Notes: generated by a model not told the origin, from the sequence alone. 64,000 nucleotides of DNA from Betaproteobacteria bacterium (GCA_004293675.1 READ01000040.1:1-64000); one strand, 5' to 3'; positions 43,395-52,230 are shown, numbered from the stretch's first letter. Made by a program: numbers and translations.

Positions 43395-44687
43395 TTATTC
43401 GCCGACGTAGGTGATGCGGTAGAGTGCGCCCGCGAAGTCGTCAGACACCAGCATCGAACCATCGGGCAGATTAGCCACATCGACCGGACGACCACGATAT
43501 TGCTTGGTCTTGGGGTCGCGGAAGCCATCAGCAAACACCTCAGAGGCACCCGCCGTGCCGTCAGCCTTGAGCGGAATGAAATTAATCAACGCGCCGCTAG
43601 GCTCGGTGCGATTCCATGAGCCATGTGACGCCACAAACATGCCGCCACGGTACTTCGCAGGGAACCGGTCGCCGGTGTAGAACGCCATGCCCAGCTGCGC
43701 CTGATGCGCAGGGAATTCGACTTGCGGAAAGATCGAGCCTGCAGGCTCTTTCATGTCCTTCAAATCCTCTGCGGCGGGGCTGCCTGCCACTTTGTATTTG
43801 CCGTTCCAATACGGATAGCCGAAATGCTCGCCGGGTTTGGTTGAGCGATTCAATTCACCCGGTGGCACATCGTCACCTAAGCCGTCGGTTTGGTTGTCGG
43901 TCCACCACAGCGTGCCGTCTTTCGGATTGAAATCCATGCCTACGGAATTTCGAGCGCCGCGAGCAAACACTTCGCGCTTACTGCCATCAAACGGGCTCAA
44001 TCGAATGATGCCGCCGATGCCCAGCTTGTCGAATTCATCGACCTTATCTTTCGGCTGCACGTTAAACGGCTGACCGAGTGAGATGTAGGCCAAACCATCT
44101 TTGCCAATACGGCAAACGCGCGCCCCGTGGTTATACGACTCATGCTCAACCGGAATCAGTTTTCCTTGTGGCACAGCCTCGATCACTGCGACATCCGGGC
44201 CTTCATAGAAGAATTCGGCGGCAGGGAAATTGAGCACTCTGTTGTGTTCGGCCACGACTAAAAATCCGTCGCGAGTCCAGCACACGCCGTTGGGCACATT
44301 AAATTTGAGCGACGGCGCAAACGCTTTGACTTCGGTCGCAGCCGGTCCGCTGTTTCGATTCGTCACAGCCCAAACCGTAGTTTTCCGAGTGCCAACGAAC
44401 AGCATGTTGGTCGACGGAGCAACGGCCATATGTCGGGCATCGGGCACGATAGCGTACAAATCAATCTTGAACCCGGGTGGCAGCTTGATGGATTTGAGAT
44501 TATTTTTAATCGCATCAGCGTTGGCGCCCGTTTGGGGCACCAGGGGGATGTTCAGATCCGTCGTGGCCACTCGCATCTGTTTTAGTTTTTCGAGATTGGC
44601 CTGCGCCGCAGCGGGCAGCGCCGTGATCGCGGCGACGCTTGCCACCACGATCCCAATCATTATTCGACTCACTCTACTCATGCTCAT
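43395..44687 (-). CDS. PQQ-dependent sugar/sorbosone dehydrogenase-type propeller
   Basis: The 430-residue protein has a signal peptide (MIGIVVASVAAITALPAAA) and the COG2133-type propeller: DARHMAVAPSTNMLFVGTRK, GIGGIIRLSPFDGSKREVFARGARNSVGMDF (R-N as in PQQ-binding soluble glucose dehydrogenase), WWTDNQTDGLG, and FVASHGSWNRTEPSG. It should oxidise a sugar or aldehyde in the periplasm with PQQ as cofactor. It diverges from a PqqU-type receptor and is followed by a cytochrome c. Substrate is uncertain. Confidence 0.85.
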   Translation of the reverse strand: MSMSRVSRIMIGIVVASVAAITALPAAAQANLEKLKQMRVATTDLNIPLVPQTGANADAIKNNLKSIKLPPGFKIDLYAIVPDARHMAVAPSTNMLFVGTRKTTVWAVTNRNSGPAATEVKAFAPSLKFNVPNGVCWTRDGFLVVAEHNRVLNFPAAEFFYEGPDVAVIEAVPQGKLIPVEHESYNHGARVCRIGKDGLAYISLGQPFNVQPKDKVDEFDKLGIGGIIRLSPFDGSKREVFARGARNSVGMDFNPKDGTLWWTDNQTDGLGDDVPPGELNRSTKPGEHFGYPYWNGKYKVAGSPAAEDLKDMKEPAGSIFPQVEFPAHQAQLGMAFYTGDRFPAKYRGGMFVASHGSWNRTEPSGALINFIPLKADGTAGASEVFADGFRDPKTKQYRGRPVDVANLPDGSMLVSDDFAGALYRITYVGE

Positions 44688-44758
44688 CTCCTATGTGCTT
44701 GAATTGCTTCATTGCCTTCGTTCAACTGAACGAGCGCTGATGCTATGCATGCGCGAGG

Positions 44759-44843
44759 TTAGCTAAGGATGCAGTTTTTTCAAATTCGAAACATTGCTGC
44801 ATCGCGCAAATTTCGGTTCACTATTGGGCTTGCCTTAGCTAAG
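44759..44843. promoter_or_regulatory. Duplicated TTAGCTAAG sites in divergent gap
   Basis: TTAGCTAAG occurs at 44759-44767 and 44835-44843, 76 nt apart, in the 232-nt gap between the dehydrogenase and the receptor genes. The core TTAGCTAA is a perfect 8-bp palindrome. Also present is CGTTCA-AC-TGAACG near 44719. These may be operators for shared control, but 8-bp palindromes can arise by chance. Confidence 0.35.
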
Positions 44844-44919
44844 CAGTTTCTGCAAACATGCACAAGAATCGTTGCTCACGCAGCGCCCCGAAATCGTCCG
44901 AATCAATCAGGGTTGTCGT

Positions 44920-47070
44920 ATGCCATCAAAGCGTCACTTCCGTTCACATCCTCTGCAGCTCACCGTGATCGCCATGGCGGTCGGCGCGACCCTGATGCCG
45001 TTGAGCCACGCGCAATCGACCAATCAAGTCAGCCCCGTGGTCATCACCGCCACGCGCGTGGCCAGCGATCCGCTGAACCTGCCGATGGCCGTCAACGCCA
45101 TTGATGCTGAGGCGATCACTGAGGCGCAGCTCCAAGTCAATATTTCCGAATCAATGCAGCGCGTGCCGGGCGTCAACGCGCAAAACAGAAACAACTACGC
45201 ACAGGATGTGCAGCTCTCGGTGCGCGGCTTTGGTGCGCGTGCGAGCTTTGGTGTGCGCGGTGTGAAGTTGTTGACCGATGGCATCCCCGCAAGCCAGCCT
45301 GATGGACAAGGTCAGGTGTCACACTTTTCGCTCGGAAGTGCTGAGCGAATTGAGGTGTTGCGCGGGCCGTTTTCCGCGCTCTATGGCAACGCTTCTGGCG
45401 GCGTCATTCAAATTTTTACGGAGAGTGGCGCAATACCCAACACCTTGAGCGCATCGGTGACGGCCGGTAGCAATGACACGTCGCGCGTTGCCATCAAAGC
45501 CAGCGGCCGAAGTGGTGCAGTCGGATACGTAGCGCAGGTGGATCGATTCGACACCGACGGACCGCGCCCACAAAGCGCCGCTACACGAATCGGTGCCAAT
45601 GCAAAGCTCGACATCAAACTGGGCGAGCGAACACAGTTGATCGTGCTCGGCAATTCAGTCAATCTGCCCGAAGCGAAAGATCCGTTGGGGCTAACGTTAG
45701 CGGAATTCACTGCCAATCCGAAACAAGTCAACGCCGGCGCGCTGCAATTCAACACGCGCAAAGACGTTGAACAAACCCAAGGTGGCGCAAAGCTTACGCA
45801 TCAAATCTCTGCCAATCAAAGCGCCCAGCTCACCGTGTACACAGGCGAGCGAGCGGTTCGCCAATTTCAATCGATTCCGGTATCAACTCAAGCGGGGCCC
45901 ACGCACCCCGGTGGCGTGATTGATTTTGATCGCAGCTATTACGGCGCTGATGCACGGTTCACACAAAGCGGTGATTGGGGCACTATTGTCGCGGGCGTTT
46001 CGAGTGACAAGTTGAATGAAAATCGTCGTGGCTATCAAAACTTTCTGGGCGCGGGGGCTAGCCAGCAACTGGGCGTGCTGGGTGCGCTGCGGCGCGACGA
46101 AAAAAATCGACTGCAATCGGATGATTTCTTTGTGCAGGGTCATTGGAAGTTCGCGCCCAACGCATCGCTTCACGCGGGCGTTCGAAGCAGTCGCGTGAAA
46201 TTGGTAAGCGAAGATCAATACATCGTCACCGGCAACGGCAACGATAGTGGCAGCGTGAACTATTCATCGACCTTGCCGAGCCTTGGCGTGAGCTTTCGAG
46301 CGCTGCCCAGCCTATCGCTCTACGCCAGCGTGGGTCGTGGCGTTGAAACACCCACACTCAATGAATTGTCATATCGCCCGCCCGGATCAACGCCTTTGAC
46401 GGGACTTAATTTCGCGTTGCAACCGGCGAAAAGCGACAGCGTCGAAATCGGCGCGAAATGGCGAGGTGGCGGTGTATCGGGCGAGCTCTCTCTCTTTGAT
46501 ACCAAAACTAAAAGCGAAATTGTGGTGATCTCAAATAGCGGCGGGCGCTCGTCGTTTGGCAATGCGGGCCGTACGCTACGACGCGGTGTCGAATTGTCGA
46601 TCCGCGCTCAGCTCGCCACCGCAATTTCATGGGAGTTGGCGGCAACCCAATTGGAAGCGCGCTACCGTGATCGATTCCTCACGTGTGGTGCACCGCCGTG
46701 CGCGGCGCCGACGGTCATCGTTGCGAGCGGCAATCGTATTCCCGGCGTGCCCGAACAATCGGCGTGGAGCGAATTGAAATGGTCGCATCCGAGCGGTCTG
46801 TATGCTGCGGCCGAAATCAAGTATCAAGGTCGAATCATGGCCAACGACGTGAACAACGAATTTGCCGATGCCGCCACGCTGCTTGGCGCTCGGATTGGGA
46901 TCGCTCGACAGTTGGATCGTTTCAAAGTCGCCGCGTTTTTACGCGGCGACAATTTAAACGGTAAGGTGTACGCGGGCACCGTCATTGTGAACGAAGCCAA
47001 CCGACGCTATTTCGAACCCGCTGCAGGGCGCACTTGGCTTGCAGGGGTGACTGCGTCGATGACTTTCTAG
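44920..47070 (+). CDS. pqqU: TonB-dependent receptor, PqqU (YncD)-like PQQ importer
   Basis: The 716-residue protein has a signal peptide, a TonB box (PVVITATR), a plug domain with QNRNNYAQDVQLSVRGFGAR, and a beta-barrel ending in Phe. It matches E. coli PqqU (YncD) as I recall it: GERAVRQFQSIPV, HPGGVI, NENRRGYQNF, VTGNGNDSGS, GRGVETPTLNELSYRP, SEIVVISNSGGRSSFGNAG and VIVNEANRRYFEPAAGRTW. PqqU imports the redox cofactor PQQ. The divergent PQQ-type dehydrogenase supports this role. ATG 44920 starts the signal peptide; upstream in-frame codons look non-coding. Confidence 0.85.
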   Translation: MPSKRHFRSHPLQLTVIAMAVGATLMPLSHAQSTNQVSPVVITATRVASDPLNLPMAVNAIDAEAITEAQLQVNISESMQRVPGVNAQNRNNYAQDVQLSVRGFGARASFGVRGVKLLTDGIPASQPDGQGQVSHFSLGSAERIEVLRGPFSALYGNASGGVIQIFTESGAIPNTLSASVTAGSNDTSRVAIKASGRSGAVGYVAQVDRFDTDGPRPQSAATRIGANAKLDIKLGERTQLIVLGNSVNLPEAKDPLGLTLAEFTANPKQVNAGALQFNTRKDVEQTQGGAKLTHQISANQSAQLTVYTGERAVRQFQSIPVSTQAGPTHPGGVIDFDRSYYGADARFTQSGDWGTIVAGVSSDKLNENRRGYQNFLGAGASQQLGVLGALRRDEKNRLQSDDFFVQGHWKFAPNASLHAGVRSSRVKLVSEDQYIVTGNGNDSGSVNYSSTLPSLGVSFRALPSLSLYASVGRGVETPTLNELSYRPPGSTPLTGLNFALQPAKSDSVEIGAKWRGGGVSGELSLFDTKTKSEIVVISNSGGRSSFGNAGRTLRRGVELSIRAQLATAISWELAATQLEARYRDRFLTCGAPPCAAPTVIVASGNRIPGVPEQSAWSELKWSHPSGLYAAAEIKYQGRIMANDVNNEFADAATLLGARIGIARQLDRFKVAAFLRGDNLNGKVYAGTVIVNEANRRYFEPAAGRTWLAGVTASMTF

Positions 47071-47083
47071 CGATCAGATCGCT
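47069..47083. terminator. Hairpin at convergent pqqU/DUF2145 ends
   Basis: AGCGAT-CAG-ATCGCT overlaps the pqqU stop and the last base pairs of the opposing DUF2145 gene. It is a perfect 6-bp stem but has no clear U-tract, so bidirectional termination is only possible. Confidence 0.35.
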
Positions 47084-47876
47084 ACAAAACAAGCCGCTCT
47101 TGCCGTAAGCCAATACCCGAGAAAACCAGCCATGACATGACTGAATCCACCGTCACCGTTTCGATGCGATCAGCGAATCTTTTTTCATTGGGATGATCGT
47201 CGAACGCGATGTTGGCCGAGGTCATTCGTCCGCCCAATCGGGTCAACGCATCGAGCGTGATGACGCTGGGCTCGTAGCGTCGCAACTGCAACCAAGCCTG
47301 CGCCTGTCGCCGCGTCCGGATACTCGGATCGATGGCCATCGCGAGCGTTTCAATGGCCCACTGATTACTTTGTTGGTATTTCGTTGACCACGGATAGGCG
47401 AGCATGTTGTATCGCTTTTCGTGCAGGGAGACGGCTTTGTTGTCGCTCAGTAGTATTTTGAGCAGCGCATCCTGTGCATCGGGTTTGAGCGTAACCCAGG
47501 TGGCTTCGAATCGAAATAAATCGTCGAGAAAAAATTCGCCTAGACCTTGTCGATAAATCGATGCTTCGTCTGAGCCGCAGGCGTTAAGTTTGTGCAACAC
47601 GAGCCAGCGACCGTCAGCGGTTTTGTAAGCAAGTCCGAGGTGTGAATAGCGAATTCTGTACTTGCTCAAATCCTGTCCAGCCCGTGCTAGAACCACCACT
47701 TTTGCGCCCGATTGATCGAGCGCTAAGCGGGTCTTTTCTGCGAGATTCAAACCGCGCTCAATCGCGCTCGCCGTCGGCGGTTTTGCATCGCACGAACGGC
47801 CGGCATGTGCCGGTGCGAGTGGCACGGCTAGTGTGAAGAGTGTCGACAGTAGGGCGAGCGCTTTGATGATGTTCAT
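47082..47876 (-). CDS. DUF2145 secreted protein
   Basis: The 264-residue protein has a signal peptide (IIKALALLSTLFTLAVPLAP, cleaved near AHA) and the DUF2145 pattern: RYSHLGLAYKTADGRWLVLHKLNACGSDEASIYRQGLGEFFLDDLF and HEKRYNMLAYPWSTKYQQSNQW. Function is unknown; the conserved His, Asn, Cys and Tyr residues hint at an NlpC/P60-like or other peptidase fold but this is not established. It forms a pair with the gene at 47886, 9 nt apart. Confidence 0.8.
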   Translation of the reverse strand: MNIIKALALLSTLFTLAVPLAPAHAGRSCDAKPPTASAIERGLNLAEKTRLALDQSGAKVVVLARAGQDLSKYRIRYSHLGLAYKTADGRWLVLHKLNACGSDEASIYRQGLGEFFLDDLFRFEATWVTLKPDAQDALLKILLSDNKAVSLHEKRYNMLAYPWSTKYQQSNQWAIETLAMAIDPSIRTRRQAQAWLQLRRYEPSVITLDALTRLGGRMTSANIAFDDHPNEKRFADRIETVTVDSVMSWLVFSGIGLRQERLVL

Positions 47877-47885
47877 GATCGATCC

Positions 47886-48344
47886 TTAAAACGTAACGCG
47901 CTCGTTGTGCAGCAAAGCGCGCCCCAATTCGTTCGGCACAAACGCAATCACCTCACCGGCAAACGAAATCATCGCGCCAGCGGCCACCACGCTCACTGCC
48001 ATGCTGTCGCCCACGCCAATCGAAATACGGCGACCCGCGCGGGACGACAATTCCAGTGTGACCCGCGCACCGTCAGAGGCACGCTCCAACACACACACCG
48101 CGCCCTTTGCGCTCGCCTCCACCGACTTCACGACCAGCACTGCGCCCGTCGCCGACAGCGCGACCGGCAGCGCAACCACGGCGCTCGCTGCAACGCTCGC
48201 CCCGTAGCTCACCACTACAACCGACGCGATGGGTAAGGCCGACAGCGCGCTGACCGCTGATGCTGCGTCGCCCGCTTGAGCGTGTGCTTGCATGTTGGTG
48301 AGTAGTGCGGCTGAAACGATGACAGAGAGAATTTGCTTTTTCAT
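47886..48344 (-). CDS. Small secreted Ala/Val-rich partner of DUF2145
   Basis: The 152-residue protein has a signal peptide (MKKQILSVIVSAALLTNMQA) and a long Ala/Val/Ser-rich hydrophobic stretch, followed by AKGAVCVLERASDGARVTLELSSRAGR and AGEVIAFVPNELGRALLHNERVTF. Homologues beside DUF2145 genes are familiar from Burkholderiales, but no function is known. It lies 9 nt upstream of DUF2145 and is probably cotranscribed with it. Confidence 0.75.
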   Translation of the reverse strand: MKKQILSVIVSAALLTNMQAHAQAGDAASAVSALSALPIASVVVVSYGASVAASAVVALPVALSATGAVLVVKSVEASAKGAVCVLERASDGARVTLELSSRAGRRISIGVGDSMAVSVVAAGAMISFAGEVIAFVPNELGRALLHNERVTF

Positions 48345-48376
48345 AGTTGTTCCTTTGGAGTTGAAGAGGGCAGGAG

Positions 48377-48440
48377 CTGTAGGAGCGGTTCCACCGCGAT
48401 TGGCTCGTCGGGGGCTATCGCGGTGGAACTGCTCCTACAG
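48377..48440. repeat. REP-like inverted repeat, CTGTAGGAGC type
   Basis: The left arm begins CTGTAGGAGCGGTTCCACCG and the right arm is its imperfect complement ending CTGCTCCTACAG, around a short loop. It resembles REP-type palindromes (TGTAGGAGCG...) widespread in Pseudomonas and related genomes. It lies between the small secreted protein and the YiaA/B gene. Confidence 0.85.
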
Positions 48441-48445
48441 GTTGA

Positions 48446-48952
48446 TTACTTCGCAGAGCGAAGGATGGGTTCGGCTGTGGCAGCACCTTGCAATTCGGCA
48501 CGCGCCTCGGCCCGAGCGGTTAACTTCATCTCAGCCACATCCGCTTCATGCGCATCACGCAACGTCTTGGCCAGCGTGAAGGTCGTGGTGATCAGATACA
48601 ACCAACCCACCAGCAAAAACGCTTTGTAAGACTCGCTCACGTTCATGCGATACAAGCCCCAAGCGGTCAAGCACATTGCAAACGCAAACGCGCTGTAAAC
48701 CACTAAGCGCCACATTGGCGTGTCGGCCGTCGTGTGCTGGTTATCGCGAACATATTTCGAGAGCACAAACGTCGTGGTCAAGCAGAACATGTAACCCATC
48801 ACCATGAAGGCTCGGTCAAGCTCTTGCCCCGGCAGATACGCCAACCCTGTGCCACATAAAAACACGGCGATGGCAAACGAAGCCCAAACCTGAACGCGCC
48901 ACGCAGCGGTGTCGCGGTGAATCAAAACGTTACGGTCGGTGTGCTGGTTCAT
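48446..48952 (-). CDS. YiaA/YiaB-type inner membrane protein
   Basis: The 168-residue protein has four transmembrane segments arranged as two similar halves (WASFAIAVFLCGTGLAYLPG and YSAFAFAMCLTAWGLYRMNV), the duplicated YiaAB form, and a soluble charged C-terminus (ARAEARAELQGAAT). The ATG at 48952 is chosen; a GTG four codons earlier is also open. Function is unknown. Confidence 0.8.
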   Translation of the reverse strand: MNQHTDRNVLIHRDTAAWRVQVWASFAIAVFLCGTGLAYLPGQELDRAFMVMGYMFCLTTTFVLSKYVRDNQHTTADTPMWRLVVYSAFAFAMCLTAWGLYRMNVSESYKAFLLVGWLYLITTTFTLAKTLRDAHEADVAEMKLTARAEARAELQGAATAEPILRSAK

Positions 48953-49240
48953 TGAAAAACTCACTCGTTAAAAACCTCATGAAGAGGCGATGAGTGAAGT
49001 TTTTCAGGCAACGATTGCGGACTCAATCAATCCCGGTGAAGTGGCGAACCGCGCTGCATTGAGTATTGAAATTCGATACTAATCGCGACATGCGGCGCGA
49101 TGCCCGAGCGACGCTTGAGGGTCTGGATCGACGACCCATAGCAGTTCTGTAGGGTGGGCAGCCCCCTGCCCACCAATCTTTGTTGCACGGGCAAATCCGA
49201 TGCGAAGATTTGGTGGGCTTGGGGCGTCCACCCTACAAGG
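48953..49240. other. 288-bp gap holding a dispersed inverted repeat
   Basis: Apart from the inverted repeat at 49148-49237 no feature is recognised. Open frames over it on the minus strand have no familiar sequence and are considered shadows of the DUF4288 gene and of the repeat. Confidence 0.6.
49148..49237. repeat. Inverted repeat of TGTAGGGTGGGC type
   Basis: TGTAGGGTGGGCAGCCCC at the left end and GGGGCGTCCACCCTACA at the right end are complementary with two mismatches; inner CCCACCAATCT and AGATTTGGTGGG also pair. It is a typical dispersed element of proteobacteria, with a truncated copy at 19815-19826. It abuts the end of the DUF4288 gene. Confidence 0.85.
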
Positions 49241-49600
49241 CTAACAAGAGACGCTTCTACGAATGTTTTTGAGTTTGCGTGGCGAATGCTTGGCCCACAT
49301 GATTTCCGCACCGTCAGCGAGTTCTTCGTAGATCGGCAGCACATCTGTAATTCCTTCGAACACCCACTGAACGCCGACACCTTTGATGCCGCCCTTGTAG
49401 GGTCTCGTTTCTCCGTTCGCGATCGTGAGCGCCTTCTCGCGCGCTTCGCTAAGATCGACCGCTTTGATAAGGATTGTGTTTTCCCAAGTAACGAATCTCT
49501 TTTCGGGATCATCATTGTCCCTATCGGCGAGTTCCACAAAGCGAAGCAGATAAGACACTATGTACCAACCGTACGGTGCGATATCTTTGCTTTTTGACAT
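49241..49600 (-). CDS. DUF4288 domain protein
   Basis: The 119-residue protein opens MSKSKDIAPYGWYIVSYLLR and continues with TILIKAVDLSEAREKALTIA and VGVQWVFEGITDVLPIYEEL, a pattern seen in DUF4288 proteins. Function is unknown. ATG 49600 is preferred to a start seven codons earlier because the family begins here. It lies 7 nt from the M20 peptidase stop, so is likely in the same transcript. Confidence 0.72.
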   Translation of the reverse strand: MSKSKDIAPYGWYIVSYLLRFVELADRDNDDPEKRFVTWENTILIKAVDLSEAREKALTIANGETRPYKGGIKGVGVQWVFEGITDVLPIYEELADGAEIMWAKHSPRKLKNIRRSVSC

Positions 49601-49607
49601 TCGCTGA

Positions 49608-51068
49608 CTAAGCCGCCGCAATCACCAAAGCCGTAGCCGCCGTCACCTTCTTCGCATACTCAATATGCAAAAACTCATTCGGCCCATGCGCGTTCGATTT
49701 CGGTCCGAGCACGCCGGTGACGAGCATTTGCGCGTTCGGAAATTTCGCGCCAAGCATGCCCATAAAGGGAATGGTGCCGCCTTCGCCCATGTAGGCGGCG
49801 GGTTTGCCGAAGTAGTGCATCGATGCAGCGTCGAGGGCGACGGTGAGCCAAGGCGCGAACGCGGGGGCGTTCCAGCCGGATGAGCCGCCACCTTCGAACA
49901 TGACGTGTGCGCTGTACGGCGTGTCTTGTTCGACCAAGCGTTTGACTTCGGCGGCGGCCTCTGCGCCATCGACTGTGGGTGGAATGCGCAGCGAGAGTTT
50001 TAGCGCGGTGTAGGGGCGGAGCACGTTGCCTGCTGCGTGGGTCGGCGGCAAGCCGTCGGCACCCACGATCGAGAGCGATGCGCGCCAGGTGCGATTCAAA
50101 ATTAGATCGACTGGATCTTTCGATGTGGGCAGCGTGAATTCGTGCGCGCCGCCGCAGCTTTGCCACGGGAAGCGCTTCCAAATGCTGTCGCCCAAAATCG
50201 TGGCGGCTTGTTTGGCTTGCGCATGTCGTTCATCGGGAATCGGCGCGGCGAACACGGGCGAATGCGTCATGCCCGTCATCGAATCATCGATGCGATCCAA
50301 CAGCTGCCGTGCGACGCGAAATGTGGATGGCACCACACCACCCGCGTCGCCCGAATGCACGCCCTCGGTCAACATGCGCACGGTCATAGTGCCGTTAACC
50401 AAACCACGCAGCGAGGTCGTTGCCCACAGTTGATCGTAATTGCCCGCGCCGGAATCGAGTGCAACGACGAGGCCGACGTCGCCCATTCGCGGCGCGAGTG
50501 CGTCGAGATAAGGCGGCAAATCAAACGAGCCCGATTCTTCGCACGTCTCAATCAAGCCCAACACGCGCGGGCGCGAGATGTTTTCCGCATCGAGCGCGAT
50601 TACAGCGGCGAGCGACGCGAACACCGCATAGCCATCATCTGCGCTGCCGCGACCGTAGAGCTTGCCGTCTTCAACCAGCGGTGTCCATGGCCCCAAATCC
50701 TCGCGCCAACCTTCCATTTCCGGTTGCTTGTCTAGATGCCCGTAGAGCAATACGGTTTTGCCATTGGCTTTCGTGCCAGTGCCTGGAATGTCGAAGAAGA
50801 GCACGGGCGTGCGGGCTTCAAGCGTGATGACTTCGAGCGACATATTTTTCACTGGCTGCGCTGCGACAAACTTCTGCGCCTGCTCAATCGCACGCTGAAT
50901 CTGCCCGGCGCGTTTCCACTCGGCGTCAAACGACGGTGATTTCGCGGGCAGTCTTACGTATTCGATCAACTGCGGAACGATGTCGGCGTCCCACTGTTTG
51001 CTCACGCGGGCGAGCAGCTTTGCGGAGTCGTCGGAATTGAAAGGGAAAGTGTCGGGGCGGGCGGTCAT
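49608..51068 (-). CDS. M20-family metallopeptidase
   Basis: The 486-residue protein has metal-binding motifs of the dipeptidase/ArgE type: YGHLDKQPEM, YGRGSADDGYA, LIETCEESGS and VALDSGAGNYDQLWATTSLRG, then a dimerisation domain with TEGVHSGDAGG, and a last ligand near FLHIEYAKKV. It should cleave small peptides in the cytoplasm (no signal peptide). It is followed closely by the DUF4288 gene. Confidence 0.92.
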   Translation of the reverse strand: MTARPDTFPFNSDDSAKLLARVSKQWDADIVPQLIEYVRLPAKSPSFDAEWKRAGQIQRAIEQAQKFVAAQPVKNMSLEVITLEARTPVLFFDIPGTGTKANGKTVLLYGHLDKQPEMEGWREDLGPWTPLVEDGKLYGRGSADDGYAVFASLAAVIALDAENISRPRVLGLIETCEESGSFDLPPYLDALAPRMGDVGLVVALDSGAGNYDQLWATTSLRGLVNGTMTVRMLTEGVHSGDAGGVVPSTFRVARQLLDRIDDSMTGMTHSPVFAAPIPDERHAQAKQAATILGDSIWKRFPWQSCGGAHEFTLPTSKDPVDLILNRTWRASLSIVGADGLPPTHAAGNVLRPYTALKLSLRIPPTVDGAEAAAEVKRLVEQDTPYSAHVMFEGGGSSGWNAPAFAPWLTVALDAASMHYFGKPAAYMGEGGTIPFMGMLGAKFPNAQMLVTGVLGPKSNAHGPNEFLHIEYAKKVTAATALVIAAA

Positions 51069-51086
51069 AGCACGATCCAGAAAAGA

Positions 51087-51115
51087 AAAAGGCGAACCGA
51101 AATGGTACGCCTTTT
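51087..51115 (-). terminator. Terminator after tartrate/malate dehydrogenase
   Basis: GGCG-A-ACC and GGT-A-CGCC form a stem with a GAAAT loop; it is flanked by AAAA and TTTT and on the minus strand continues into a U-rich stretch (CTTTTTCTTTTC). It lies 41 nt after the dehydrogenase stop and separates it from the M20 gene. Confidence 0.8.
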
Positions 51116-51156
51116 CGTGCTTGCGCGTTGTGGGTGCGCAGGCGAGCGAAAGTCGC

Positions 51157-52230
51157 TTAGATCAACCCGGCGATGTACTTGCCGACGTCAATCGTGGAGG
51201 CGCTTCCTCCCAGATCGCCCGTTTTCGTTGTGCTCGCCGTGCTTGCTTCAATCGCCTTCAAAATTGCATCGTGCGCATCTTTGTAGCCCAGCCATTCAAG
51301 CATCATCGCGCCACACCAAATCTGGCCAATCGGGTTGGCGATACCTTTGCCTGCGATGTCGGGCGCGCTGCCGTGAACGGGTTCGAACAGGCTTGGAAAC
51401 TTGCGCGTGGGATTGATGTTGGCGCTTGGGGCGATGCCAATCGTGCCAGTGCATGCGGGCCCCAGATCGCTCAAGATGTCGCCGAACAAATTGCTTGCTA
51501 CAACAACGTCGAAAAACGCAGGGCGCTGCACGAAGTGCGCAGTGAGAATATCGATGTGAAATTTATCGAGCGTCAAGTTGGGGTAGTGTTTGGCCATCTC
51601 CGCAACGCGCTCATCCCAATACGGCATTGAAATTGAAATGCCGTTGGATTTCGTGGCGCTCGTTAGATGCTTTTTTGGGCGCGATTGCGCCAGATCAAAC
51701 GCAAATTTCAAGATGCGATCTACGCCAGTGCGCGTAAAGACGGACTCCTGCAGCACGAATTCACGCTCCGTACCGCCAAACATTCGTCCGCCGACGCTCG
51801 AGTATTCGCCCTCGGTGTTCTCGCGGACGATATAAAAATCGATTTCACCGGCTTTGTACGGCGAACCATCTTTTTTGACGACTGGCGCAATGACGCCGGG
51901 CATCAACCGCGCTGGGCGAAGATTGACGTATTGGTCGAACTCGCGCCGAAACAAAATGAGCGAACCCCACAATGAAATGTGATCGGGAATTTTGTCGGGC
52001 CAACCGACCGCACCAAAATACACGGCATCGTGACCGCCAATTTGTGCTTTCCAATCATCGGGCAACATCTTGCCGTGTTTCTCGAAGTAGTCGTACGACG
52101 AAAAGTCGAAATGATCGAATTGCAGCGGAATGTTGAATTTTTTCGCCGCGGCCTCCATCACACGAAGCCCCTCGGGCATCACTTCTTTTCCAATGCCGTC
52201 TCCGGCGATCACTGCGATTTTGTGGGTCAC
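51157..52230 (-). CDS. Tartrate / D-malate dehydrogenase (decarboxylating)
   Basis: The 357-residue protein belongs to the beta-decarboxylating dehydrogenase family: AVIAGDGIGKEVMPEGLRV, NLRPARLMPGV, YIVRENTEGEYSSVGG, TSATKSNGISISMPYWDE, VVASNLFGDILSDLGPACTG and FEPVHGSAPDIAGKGIANP. These are TtuC/DmlA-like rather than LeuB-like. It oxidises tartrate or D-malate with NAD+. Its ATG overlaps the end of the phosphoethanolamine transferase gene by 4 nt, an unexpected pairing. Confidence 0.9.
   Translation of the reverse strand: MTHKIAVIAGDGIGKEVMPEGLRVMEAAAKKFNIPLQFDHFDFSSYDYFEKHGKMLPDDWKAQIGGHDAVYFGAVGWPDKIPDHISLWGSLILFRREFDQYVNLRPARLMPGVIAPVVKKDGSPYKAGEIDFYIVRENTEGEYSSVGGRMFGGTEREFVLQESVFTRTGVDRILKFAFDLAQSRPKKHLTSATKSNGISISMPYWDERVAEMAKHYPNLTLDKFHIDILTAHFVQRPAFFDVVVASNLFGDILSDLGPACTGTIGIAPSANINPTRKFPSLFEPVHGSAPDIAGKGIANPIGQIWCGAMMLEWLGYKDAHDAILKAIEASTASTTKTGDLGGSASTIDVGKYIAGLI

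Noticed and set aside
44872-44919. Longer N-terminus for the PqqU-like receptor
   Set aside because: The added 16 residues precede a complete signal peptide and have no matching role.
49027-49539. 170-codon minus-strand frame over the DUF4288 gene
   Set aside because: Out-of-frame shadow of DUF4288 and of the TGTAGGGTGGGC repeat; no familiar sequence.
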